Of a DNA stretch of 19,164 nt, positions 6,514 to 13,558 are shown one piece after another. The stretch lies in assembly GCA_947174955.1 (NCBI GenBank), contig CAMWKX010000005.1, forward strand, positions 1-19,164, written 5' to 3'. This DNA is from an uncultured Clostridia bacterium (GTDB lineage: Bacteria > Bacillota > Clostridia > Christensenellales > Borkfalkiaceae). Numbering within the stretch: the first letter of the stretch is position 1; every line of letters begins with the position of its first letter. Under the pieces are notes generated by a model that had not been told where the DNA came from, searched no databases, and saw only the letters and a list, made by a program, of their open reading frames with translations. The translations under genes were made by a program, and so were the position numbers.

Positions 6514-7359
6514 TTACTCGCTTATAAAAAGTATTCCCAAAGTGTTCCGCCCGCAGTGACTGGTAACTATGCTGCCCGCAACCGTTTCCAGCACACGGTC
6601 AAACTCGAAATACTCCGCAACCAGATTCTTCGCAAGCTCCACCAGTTCCCTGTCCGCCGAACTGTGCGTTATAAAGCAACGCATTTTATCGTACGCGGGA
6701 TACGCCTCTTTCAGGTCGGCGGTGTAGGTCTTTATGCACCTCTCCATACCGCCCATATACTTCTTTTTGGCTATCAGCTGACCTTGTTCGTTCTCGCATA
6801 TCATAGGGTGTAGCTTTAAAACCTTTGCCCCGATGAGCGCGGCAAGCGAACATCTACCGCCCTTGTGCAGATAGTCCAGCGCGTCGGGAACGAACGAGGT
6901 GTTGACCTTTACCCGCAGAGCGTTTATCTTATCGCAGATATCCTGCGCGTTCAGTCCATCTCTTGCAAAATCGCACGCTTTCAATACCAGAAGCCCCTGC
7001 CCCGAGGACAGAGCGCGGCTGTCGATAACGTACACCCTGCCGTCGAACTCCTTTGCCGCGACGCACGCCGCCGAGTGCGACGAGGAAGCCTGCGAGGATA
7101 TATTGAAATGTATAAGCGCGTCGCAGTCTTTTAAATTGGCGGAGAAAAATTCCGCGTATTCCTCCGACGTGCCCGCCGCCGTCTTGGGCAGCTGATTGTT
7201 CTGCTTTACGAAATCGAAAATGTCCGACGGCGAAATTTCGCCGTCCTTGTAGCTTTTTTCGCCGAGAACGACGGTAAGCGGAAATATTCCTATGCCGTTT
7301 TCATCGATTAAATCCTTGCTTAAATCGCAGGTTGAATCGGAAGTTATTTTGATTTTCAT
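6514..7359 (-). CDS. DegV family fatty-acid-binding protein
   Basis: 281 aa, the usual DegV length. DegV/FakB proteins bind a single fatty acid; in Firmicutes some present it to the kinase FakA. Seen: the N-terminal KIKITSDSTCDLSKDL, KTAAGTSEEY (60s), HFNISSQASSSHSAA (84-98), YLHKGGRCSLAA and the C-terminal SHCGRNTLGILF, all typical DegV blocks. No FakA is nearby, so a role with FakA is uncertain. The start is fixed by the conserved N-terminus, yet no Shine-Dalgarno sequence precedes it and the -10 box ends only 7 nt upstream, suggesting a leaderless mRNA. No clear terminator follows; the ribU promoter begins a few bases after the stop. Confidence 0.93.
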   Translation of the reverse strand: MKIKITSDSTCDLSKDLIDENGIGIFPLTVVLGEKSYKDGEISPSDIFDFVKQNNQLPKTAAGTSEEYAEFFSANLKDCDALIHFNISSQASSSHSAACVAAKEFDGRVYVIDSRALSSGQGLLVLKACDFARDGLNAQDICDKINALRVKVNTSFVPDALDYLHKGGRCSLAALIGAKVLKLHPMICENEQGQLIAKKKYMGGMERCIKTYTADLKEAYPAYDKMRCFITHSSADRELVELAKNLVAEYFEFDRVLETVAGSIVTSHCGRNTLGILFISE

Positions 7360-7366
7360 ATTCGGA

Positions 7367-7395
7367 ATATTAACACCGCGCGGCAGAAATTACAA
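7367..7395 (-). promoter_or_regulatory. degV promoter placing transcription start at the ATG
   Basis: Minus strand TTGTAA (7395-7390), 17 nt, TAATAT (7372-7367). The ATG starts 7 nt after the -10 box, the normal distance to a transcription start. The only DNA between the upstream terminator and the ATG is 57 nt and contains no GGAG-like motif. Confidence 0.65.
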
Positions 7396-7416
7396 CGGTT
7401 TCGACAAAAATTTCAC

Positions 7417-7457
7417 AAAAAAGCCGCGCGGCGAAAAAATTTCGCCGCGCGGCTTTT
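7417..7457 (-). terminator. Terminator after the glyA-membrane protein unit
   Basis: A perfect 18-bp inverted repeat (7419-7436 with 7440-7457), core GCCGCGCGGC, loop of three A. The minus-strand transcript ends in a run of six U, so it terminates transcription coming from glyA; the A/T-flanked arms could also act on the other strand. Confidence 0.93.
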
Positions 7458-7471
7458 AAATAATTCTGTTT

Positions 7472-7888
7472 TTACCCGCCCACGCTCAAGCCATACAAAA
7501 ATAATAACGCTATTGCCATTACAATAAATATGCTCGGTCCCGTAAAGAACGCATAATACACTATCGCTATAATGTTATTTTTAAGAAACTCGAACTTTTC
7601 GCTGAAAACGAAAAACAGTACGGCAATGATTATGAAGACAGCGATATATCCAACCGCTACCCCAATGCCCTTTAACAACCATTTTTCCGTGGGTAAAGTT
7701 TTGCACGCTATACACGTACTGAATGCCGTGTAGAGTAAGTCGACCGCGCAAAGGACGATTAATACCGCAGTAATTCTCGGCTTTACGAGATAATATACGC
7801 AAAACGAAGTAGCGGTAAGCGCAAGTCCCCCGAGCAATAACAATGCGGGTAAAATAAAGCTTTTTACGTCTACCTGATTTTTTGCCAT
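7472..7888 (-). CDS. Small four-helix membrane protein, unknown function
   Basis: 138 aa with four hydrophobic segments (about 11-33, 38-58, 72-97 and 106-135), a short hydrophilic N-terminus and almost no tail after the last helix. Two cysteines near the second loop (TCIACKTLP) do not form a recognisable metal motif. I do not recognise the family. It starts 6 nt after the glyA stop, with only a weak AAGAG ribosome binding site, and ends at a strong terminator, so it is co-transcribed with glyA and probably translationally coupled. There is no sequence evidence for a link to serine or glycine metabolism. Confidence 0.75.
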   Translation of the reverse strand: MAKNQVDVKSFILPALLLLGGLALTATSFCVYYLVKPRITAVLIVLCAVDLLYTAFSTCIACKTLPTEKWLLKGIGVAVGYIAVFIIIAVLFFVFSEKFEFLKNNIIAIVYYAFFTGPSIFIVMAIALLFLYGLSVGG

Positions 7889-7894
7889 ATACTC

Positions 7895-9145
7895 TTACTT
7901 AACGCAATCAGCATACAGAGGGAACGCCTTGCAAAGTTTTGCAACCTCTTCGGTTACGTGAGCGTAAGCCGCTTCCTTCTTGTCGATAATCTCGGCGATA
8001 AGCTGAGCTATCTTGCGAGCCTCGGGCTCCTTCATTCCGCGCGAGGTCATTGCGGGAGTGCCAATTCTTATGCCGCTGGTCACAAACGGCTTCTGCGTGT
8101 CGAAAGGTATAGCGTTCTTGTTGACCGTGATATGCACGTCGTCAAGCATATGTTCGAGCTCCTTGCCCGTCATACCCTTGTCGGTAAGATTTAATAATAT
8201 AAGGTGATTGTCCGTGCCGCCCGAAACCATCTTTACACCGAGTTTTGTGAACTCGTCCGCCATTGCCGCCGCGTTTTTGACGATTTGCTTCTGATATTCC
8301 TTGAATTCGGGCTGTAACGCTTCCTTGAAAGCAACTGCCTTTGCCGCGATTATGTGCATTAAGGGGCCGCCCTGTATGCCGGGGAACACGGCTTTGTCTA
8401 TCGCCTTGCCGTACTCCTCCTTGCACATTATTACGCCGCCGCGCGGTCCGCGCAGGGTCTTGTGCGTGGTGGTGGTTACGAAATCCGCGTAGGGCACGGG
8501 TGAGGGGTGAAGTCCCGCCGCAACCAGACCCGCAATGTGCGCGATGTCAACCATCATAAGCGCGCCCACCTTGTCGCAGATTTGACGGATACGCTTGAAG
8601 TCGATTACGCGGGGGTACGCGCTTGCGCCCGAAACTATCATTTTGGGCTTGCACTCCACCGCTATCTTTTCCATTTCGTCGTAGTCGATTACCTGCTTGT
8701 CCTCGCTTACGCCGTAGGGCACTATGTTGAAGTACTTGCCCGAAATGTTGACGGGCGAGCCGTGCGAAAGGTGACCGCCGTGCGCGAGGTTCATACCCAT
8801 AACCGTGTCGCCCGGTTGCAGCATTGCAAAGAACACCGCAAGGTTTGCGCTCGCGCCCGAATGGGGCTGAACGTTGCAGTACTCGCAACCGAAAATTTCC
8901 TTGATACGGTTACGCGCCAGATCTTCCGCAATGTCGACGAACTGACAGCCGCCGTAGTAGCGGTGAGCGGGATAGCCTTCCGCGTACTTGTTGGTCAAAT
9001 GGCTGCCCGCCGCGGCAAGCACCGCGGGAGAAACGAAGTTTTCGCTGGCAATCAGTTCGATATTGCCCTGCTGGCGTGCAAGTTCGAGTTTTAACGCCTC
9101 GGCAACTTCGGGGTCGGTTTGTTCGATTAAAGAAATATCTATCAT
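7895..9145 (-). CDS. glyA: Serine hydroxymethyltransferase
   Basis: Cytoplasmic PLP enzyme that interconverts serine and glycine while charging tetrahydrofolate with a one-carbon unit. 416 aa, normal length. Seen: IELIASENFVSPAVLAA, EGYPAHRYYGGCQFVD, NVQPHSGASANLAV, VDIAHIAGLVAAG and TTTTHKTLRGPRGG, with the PLP-binding lysine at residue 229, the same number as in E. coli GlyA. C-terminal TSGIRIGTPAMTSRG is also present. It has its own promoter and an ACGGAG ribosome binding site. It is first gene of a two-gene unit with the small membrane protein. Confidence 0.98.
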   Translation of the reverse strand: MIDISLIEQTDPEVAEALKLELARQQGNIELIASENFVSPAVLAAAGSHLTNKYAEGYPAHRYYGGCQFVDIAEDLARNRIKEIFGCEYCNVQPHSGASANLAVFFAMLQPGDTVMGMNLAHGGHLSHGSPVNISGKYFNIVPYGVSEDKQVIDYDEMEKIAVECKPKMIVSGASAYPRVIDFKRIRQICDKVGALMMVDIAHIAGLVAAGLHPSPVPYADFVTTTTHKTLRGPRGGVIMCKEEYGKAIDKAVFPGIQGGPLMHIIAAKAVAFKEALQPEFKEYQKQIVKNAAAMADEFTKLGVKMVSGGTDNHLILLNLTDKGMTGKELEHMLDDVHITVNKNAIPFDTQKPFVTSGIRIGTPAMTSRGMKEPEARKIAQLIAEIIDKKEAAYAHVTEEVAKLCKAFPLYADCVK

Positions 9146-9178
9146 TTTTAACTCCGTAAAATTTATAATTATGCATTA

Positions 9179-9207
9179 ATTGTAGCATATAATTTATAAT
9201 TAATCAA
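9179..9207 (-). promoter_or_regulatory. glyA promoter
   Basis: Minus strand TTGATT (9207-9202), 17 nt, TACAAT (9184-9179), about 34 nt before the glyA ATG. No hairpin terminator is visible between kduD and this promoter, so some read-through from kduD into glyA is possible. Confidence 0.7.
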
Positions 9208-9230
9208 TTATTTGAACATCGTTTGAATAA
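9208..9230. promoter_or_regulatory. Imperfect palindrome abutting the glyA -35 box
   Basis: Two 10-bp arms around ATC; the arms follow TTATTnnAAC / GTTnnAATAA and match at 8 of 10 positions. It sits directly upstream of the -35 hexamer and just after the kduD stop. Candidate regulator site, but the region is AT-rich and chance is possible. Confidence 0.3.
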
Positions 9231-9232
9231 AT

Positions 9233-9988
9233 TTATCTACCTAACCAACCACCATCTACGGCGAGAGTGAAGCCGTTGACGTAATCGGAAGCCGCGCTTG
9301 CAAGATAAACCGCAGCGCCTTCCAAGTCGGCGGGTGTGCCCCACCTGCCCGCGGGTATGCGCGCCAGAATGTCGGCACTGCGCTCCTCGTCCTGCCTAAG
9401 CTGCTGCGTGTTGTTGGTAGCCATATAGCCGGGAGCAATCGCGTTGACGTTTATGCCGTACTTCGCCCACTCGTTGGAAAGGGTCATCGTAATTCCCTTG
9501 ATTGCCGACTTTGACGCCGTGTACGAGGGTACGCGTATGCCGCCCTGATAGGAGAGCATCGAGGCGATATTTATAATCTTGCCGCCCCCGCCCTGCGCTA
9601 TGAACTGCTTTGCGACCGCCTGAGTCAAGAAAAACACCGTCTTTAAGTTGACGTTTAAAACGCTGTCCCAGTTCTCTTCGGAAAATTCCAGACTGTCCTG
9701 CCTCTTGATTATGCCCGCGTTGTTAACCAAGATATCAATGCGACCGTAGCGCGTGAGGGTCTTTTCGATAACCTCGGGAATGACCTCGCACGAGGAAAGG
9801 TCGGCGATTACGTTGTAAAAATTTTCACTGCCGATAAGCTCTTCGGTTTCGGTTGAAGGTCTGCGCGAAACACCCACGACCTTTGCGCCCGCCTCGGCGT
9901 ACGCTCTGCAAATGCCCTGCCCCAGCCCCGTGTTCGAGCCCGTGACTATCGCAACTTTACCTTTTAAAGAAAATAAATCAAGTATCAT
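9233..9988 (-). CDS. kduD: 2-dehydro-3-deoxy-D-gluconate 5-dehydrogenase KduD (SDR family)
   Basis: NAD(H)-dependent short-chain dehydrogenase that reduces 3-deoxy-D-glycero-2,5-hexodiulosonate, the KduI product, to 2-keto-3-deoxygluconate. 251 aa. Seen: nucleotide-binding TGSNTGLGQG (16-25), NNAG (89-92), Asn114, and the catalytic Ser143, Tyr156 and Lys160 (YTASK). Stretches such as NIASMLSYQGGIRVPSYTAS, NVNAIAPGYMATNNTQQLR and DYVNGFTLAVDGGWL agree closely with my recollection of E. coli KduD, making this more specific than a generic SDR call. It follows the deacetylase gene by 17 nt with a CGGGGG ribosome binding site, and is about 5 kb from the kduI-kdgK-eda operon. Confidence 0.96.
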   Translation of the reverse strand: MILDLFSLKGKVAIVTGSNTGLGQGICRAYAEAGAKVVGVSRRPSTETEELIGSENFYNVIADLSSCEVIPEVIEKTLTRYGRIDILVNNAGIIKRQDSLEFSEENWDSVLNVNLKTVFFLTQAVAKQFIAQGGGGKIINIASMLSYQGGIRVPSYTASKSAIKGITMTLSNEWAKYGINVNAIAPGYMATNNTQQLRQDEERSADILARIPAGRWGTPADLEGAAVYLASAASDYVNGFTLAVDGGWLGR

Positions 9989-10005
9989 AATTTCCCCCGA
10001 AATTT

Positions 10006-10860
10006 TTATTTTTCAAACGCAACGGTTTTACCCGCCCCGACTTCGTAAGTTTTTCCGCGCAATTCAATCCAGACGCTCTGCGCCGAAGGGTTGTACACCC
10101 TTTCTCCGTCGAGCGAGAACACGAGCCGTTCATACGCCTGCACGTACTCGTAAATTTCGATATTGGTTGCCAGCCATATATCTTCCGCATTTTCAGCCGC
10201 GCGTCTGCCCAGGTCTTCGATTATATCCCAGTTATTATTGTCGTCGAACTCGTACGAATGCCCCCACACGTAGAACAGCCACGGCTCGCGGTGCTTGAAT
10301 TCTTTGAGCGGCGAGCCTTTAAAAAACTTGTCCGCAAGGGGCGCAAGCTCCTTTTCGGTGTGATGGCACGTGGGGTTGAGTTCCAGCCAGTCGGTCGGCA
10401 TTTCGAAACCGTAAGTCGAGTGCGTGGTGCGCGCATACGCCACGCCCAAATCGGCAATTACCCGCTTGATATCCGCGTTATAACCGTTGTAGGCGTACGC
10501 CATACCGCGTACTATTTTACCGAATTTGCCTTCGAGATACGCGCGGTTTTTGCACACCTCGTTTACCGCCTCGCAAAGGGGCACTTTATCGAGGAATATG
10601 TGCCGCGCGCCGTGTAGTGCGACTTCCTGTCCGCTCTCCTTAAACGTGCCGTACGTTTCCTCTTCGTCCATTCTGTCGTGCCAGCACTGACAGTCGAACA
10701 ATTCCGAATTGAGATTGAACGCGCCCTTTAAACCGTACTTTTCAAAGACCTGCAAGAGGTGCTTGTCCGCCCTTACTCCGTCGTCGTACGAAAAAGTGAG
10801 AGCTTTGCATTTCCCCTCGGGAAAACGCATATATTTTTCCTCAAACATCTGTCTGAACAT
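10006..10860 (-). CDS. Polysaccharide deacetylase family protein (NodB-like), cytoplasmic-looking
   Basis: 284 aa with a NodB-type metal hydrolase core. Seen: motif 1 LTFSYDDG with Asp26-Asp27, motif 2 His83-x3-His87 (LHGARH), and a late His201 (VWGHSYEFD). These fit a deacetylase removing acetyl groups from a carbohydrate. There is no signal peptide or membrane helix: the protein begins MFRQMFEEKYMRFPEGKCKA and goes straight into the catalytic strand, so it probably acts on imported acetylated oligosaccharides inside the cell. The start at 10860 is supported by AGGGGG 7 nt upstream; an internal Met11 is a less likely alternative. It lies 21 nt after the MATE gene and 17 nt before kduD, suggesting one operon. 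Confidence 0.85.
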   Translation of the reverse strand: MFRQMFEEKYMRFPEGKCKALTFSYDDGVRADKHLLQVFEKYGLKGAFNLNSELFDCQCWHDRMDEEETYGTFKESGQEVALHGARHIFLDKVPLCEAVNEVCKNRAYLEGKFGKIVRGMAYAYNGYNADIKRVIADLGVAYARTTHSTYGFEMPTDWLELNPTCHHTEKELAPLADKFFKGSPLKEFKHREPWLFYVWGHSYEFDDNNNWDIIEDLGRRAAENAEDIWLATNIEIYEYVQAYERLVFSLDGERVYNPSAQSVWIELRGKTYEVGAGKTVAFEK

Positions 10861-10881
10861 CGATTGACCCCCTGATATGCC

Positions 10882-12459
10882 TTAATTATCGGTATTTTCT
10901 TCCGTTTCGGCATTATTTTCGATAATCAATTCTTTCCCCGAAATTTCCCCGACCGTTACGGAAACGCCCTCCGCCACCGCAACGACCTCTTCGGGCTCTT
11001 TAAACAGCCCCGACGACTTTTTCCACTTGCCCGTGAGCAGCCTCGACAGGAAGAGAACCGAACGCAGTACCCAGTCGGAACACATACCGATCCAATAGCC
11101 GAACGCGCCGAGCTGAGGCAGTCCCGCAATCTTGTCGGTCGTAAGTATAAACGACAGCCCAACGCGCATTACGAACATCGAAGTGACCGCGCTGAACATA
11201 ACGTATTTGACGTCGCTCGTCGCCTTTAAAATGGCGGGCGTCGTGAACGACAGCGGGTAGGTGACAATCTGGATTGCCAGACAGAAATACAGGCAGTTCA
11301 GAGCGATTTGCTCGGCTTGCGCTCCGTATCCCCACATATGCACGATAAACTGCGAAAAGCCGAGGAACAGCGCAACGCACACGCCGTTGGCTATGTAGGA
11401 AAGAAGAAACATTTTCTTCATATAGTACTTGCACTGGTCGACGTCGCCCGTACCCACCGCCTGACCTATGACTGTGAGGCACGCCGTGCCCACGCCGCCG
11501 CCTACCATCGAGGCGTAGTTGTTTACGTGGTTGGCAATCGAGTTGCCCAGCGCCTGAACGTTGATGGTTTTCTTAACTCCGTCCTCTACCACCTGCAAAC
11601 CGTTTGCGTCGAGAACGGGGTGAATGTAGCAGCCCACGTTTACGAACGTTGACGTTAAAAGCTTGCCCAGCTGGAAGAGCGAGCTTTCTATGCCTGCGGG
11701 GATAGCCAGGCGGAGTATCTTTTTTATCATCTGTCCGTTAAAGCGGAACTTTTCGAAAATTTTTACGCACACGGCGTTCTTGGGGTTGCCCAAAACGACG
11801 AGCATAAACACCGCGGGAATGGCTCTGCACACGAGCGTTGCAAGCGCCGCGCCCAGAACGCCGAGCTTTAAAACGAACAGAAATATGGCGTTCATTGCCG
11901 CGTTCAGAGCGCAGGACAGAGCCGCCGAAGTCATAGTGAACATACTCTTGCGCTGTACCCTCAAAAGTGCGGCGCACGCGTTGAACAGTCCTATAAAGGG
12001 GAACGAAGCGGCGGTTATGTAAAAGTAAATGCGCTGGTCGCGGAAGGTCTGGCTTGCCGTTTCGATATCCGAATACAGCAGTCTTAACAGCGGCCAGTTG
12101 AGGGCGAGGCACAATCCCGAAATTACGAGCGAAGCCAGAATAACGATTATAAGCATATGCTTTGCGCTGTTCTTTGCCGTATCGCCGTCCTTTGCGCCGA
12201 GCGCCTGCGAAGTGATTATCGCACCACCCGTGGCAAACGCCGAAAAGAGCTGAATTATTAGGTTGTTCATATAGTCGACGTTGGTTACCGCAAGTCCGCC
12301 GCTTATGCTGTCGCCGGGCATATGCGAAACCATTATCGAATCTATAAAGCCCAAAGACGAAGAAAAAATCTGCTCGATAATGATGGGCAGTATCAGCCAT
12401 AAAAGCTGTTTGCCCGTAAAGAGCGTGTATTTCCTTTTCTGCCTTGCCGACTTTTCCAT
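10882..12459 (-). CDS. MATE family multidrug/solute efflux transporter
   Basis: A 525-aa inner membrane transporter with about twelve hydrophobic helices in two related halves. Seen: the N-terminal LLWLILPIIIEQIFSSSLGF, then MVSHMPGDSISGGLAVTNVD and a GGAIITSQALGAKDGDTAK loop, all typical of MATE proteins, plus the second-half block ACLTVIGQAVGTGDVDQCKY. It is longer than a typical MATE protein (about 450 aa) because of a hydrophilic, acidic C-terminal tail ending NNAETEENTDN. Ribosome binding site GGAG lies 8 nt before ATG. Co-transcription with a deacetylase and kduD is unusual; the substrate (drug, metabolite or sugar-derived compound) is unknown. Confidence 0.94.
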   Translation of the reverse strand: MEKSARQKRKYTLFTGKQLLWLILPIIIEQIFSSSLGFIDSIMVSHMPGDSISGGLAVTNVDYMNNLIIQLFSAFATGGAIITSQALGAKDGDTAKNSAKHMLIIVILASLVISGLCLALNWPLLRLLYSDIETASQTFRDQRIYFYITAASFPFIGLFNACAALLRVQRKSMFTMTSAALSCALNAAMNAIFLFVLKLGVLGAALATLVCRAIPAVFMLVVLGNPKNAVCVKIFEKFRFNGQMIKKILRLAIPAGIESSLFQLGKLLTSTFVNVGCYIHPVLDANGLQVVEDGVKKTINVQALGNSIANHVNNYASMVGGGVGTACLTVIGQAVGTGDVDQCKYYMKKMFLLSYIANGVCVALFLGFSQFIVHMWGYGAQAEQIALNCLYFCLAIQIVTYPLSFTTPAILKATSDVKYVMFSAVTSMFVMRVGLSFILTTDKIAGLPQLGAFGYWIGMCSDWVLRSVLFLSRLLTGKWKKSSGLFKEPEEVVAVAEGVSVTVGEISGKELIIENNAETEENTDN

Positions 12460-12483
12460 CTGAATAACTCCGTGTTAATGCAC

Positions 12484-12512
12484 ATTATATTACTTTATTA
12501 TTAAAAAGTAAA
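12484..12512 (-). promoter_or_regulatory. Promoter of the MATE-deacetylase-kduD unit
   Basis: Minus strand TTTACT (12512-12507), 17 nt, TATAAT (12489-12484). Expected start near 12477, giving a leader of about 18 nt that contains the GGAG site. Its -35 box is 18 nt from the -35 box of the divergent yitT promoter. Confidence 0.7.
12490..12511. promoter_or_regulatory. Inverted repeat spanning the MATE promoter spacer (candidate operator)
   Basis: TTACTTT (12490-12496) and AAAGTAA (12505-12511) form a perfect 7-bp inverted repeat with an 8-nt AT centre. It fills the region between the -10 and -35 boxes of the MATE promoter, an ideal place for a repressor. AT-rich composition makes chance plausible. 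Confidence 0.4.
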
Positions 12513-12530
12513 GAAATCGGCGGGCGATAG

Positions 12531-12559
12531 TTGACACGGACGGCTACAAATTTTATAAT
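12531..12559 (+). promoter_or_regulatory. Consensus promoter of the YitT-family gene
   Basis: TTGACA (12531-12536), exactly 17 nt, TATAAT (12554-12559): full consensus. Its -35 box begins at a TTG that is also the most upstream in-frame start, so that TTG cannot be the real start of the protein made from this promoter. Confidence 0.88.
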
Positions 12560-12566
12560 ATATTAC

Positions 12567-13517
12567 GTGGAAGAAAATTTGATTAAGACCGACGGTAACG
12601 CGGACACCGCGGCGGCAAAACCCTCTAAAAAGAAAATTGCGTTAAAAGTTCTCAAACAGTACGCAATTATCACGCTTGGCTGTATTTTATACGCTACGGG
12701 CATATCCCTTTTCGTGGAACCCGCCGAGCTTTCCTCGGGCGGTATGACGGGTATTTCGCTTATCATAAACGCCGTTTCGGGTTTCCCTACGGGCTATCTG
12801 TACATTATTCTCAACGCGCCGATGTTCATTCTCGGGCTGATATTTTTCGGTTGGAAATTCCTTTTATCCACGGGATACGCAACCGTCGTTTCTGGTCTTT
12901 TGATGCGCCTCGGAAAACACGCGATGCATAACTGGATTAAAATGGCGTCCTTCACCGACAACGTTCTCGTAAACGCCGTCGTGGGCGCGGTGCTGTTCGG
13001 CATAGGTATGGGGCTCATATTCCGTATGGGCGCGACGACCGCGGGCACGGACGTTATAGTCAAGATATTGCGCAAACGCTTCCGCCATATCAAGACGGGT
13101 ATGATTTCGCTAATCACCGATATGATAATCGTCGGCTGTTCGTTTTTCGTGCACTACGATATAAACAAACTGTTCTATACGGCGCTGCACGTCGTCGTCT
13201 TCACGCTCGTGTTCGACTGGGTGCTGTACGGCGGCAACTCCGCAAAGACGGTATTCATTATCACCGCGAAGGACAAATGCGAGAGCGTGGTAAAGCGCAT
13301 TTTGAAGGAAGTGGACACGGGCGCGACCGTCGTCGACGCAAAGGGCGCGTACACCAGCGAGGAAAAAGTTATGATTATGTGCGTCGTAAAACCCTTCCTC
13401 TATCCCCGCCTCCGCGACGTCGTGCACGAGGAGGACAAAAAGGCGTTTATGATTGTGTCCTCCGCCAAAGAGATTTACGGCGAGGGCTACCAGAACCCCG
13501 ACGACGCGGAACTGTAA
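12567..13517 (+). CDS. YitT family membrane protein (DUF161 plus C-terminal DUF2179)
   Basis: About 316 aa. After a lysine-rich N-terminus come several membrane helices, beginning YAIITLGCILYATGISLFVE and including SSGGMTGISLIIN and GATTAGTDVIVKI, as in YitT proteins, then a soluble C-terminal domain (KTVFIITAKDKCESVVKRIL to the end) typical of DUF2179. Function of the family is unknown. Start choice: the frame extends up to TTG 12531, but that overlaps the -35 box. GTG 12567 lies exactly 7 nt after the -10 box, implying a leaderless mRNA. TTG 12579, preceded by a weak GGAAG, is the alternative (312 aa). Homology begins well after both, so conservation does not decide. A terminator follows. 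Confidence 0.88.
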   Translation: MEENLIKTDGNADTAAAKPSKKKIALKVLKQYAIITLGCILYATGISLFVEPAELSSGGMTGISLIINAVSGFPTGYLYIILNAPMFILGLIFFGWKFLLSTGYATVVSGLLMRLGKHAMHNWIKMASFTDNVLVNAVVGAVLFGIGMGLIFRMGATTAGTDVIVKILRKRFRHIKTGMISLITDMIIVGCSFFVHYDINKLFYTALHVVVFTLVFDWVLYGGNSAKTVFIITAKDKCESVVKRILKEVDTGATVVDAKGAYTSEEKVMIMCVVKPFLYPRLRDVVHEEDKKAFMIVSSAKEIYGEGYQNPDDAEL

Positions 13518-13531
13518 AGTTGACAATTCAC

Positions 13532-13558
13532 AAAAAAAGAGCCGTTCGGCTCTTTTTT
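13532..13558. terminator. Bidirectional terminator between yitT and the GH43 gene
   Basis: AAAAAAGAGCC, loop GTTC, GGCTCTTTTTT form a hairpin with A and T runs on both sides, so it can stop transcription from both convergent genes. The GH43 stop codon lies at its edge (13559-13557). Confidence 0.88.
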
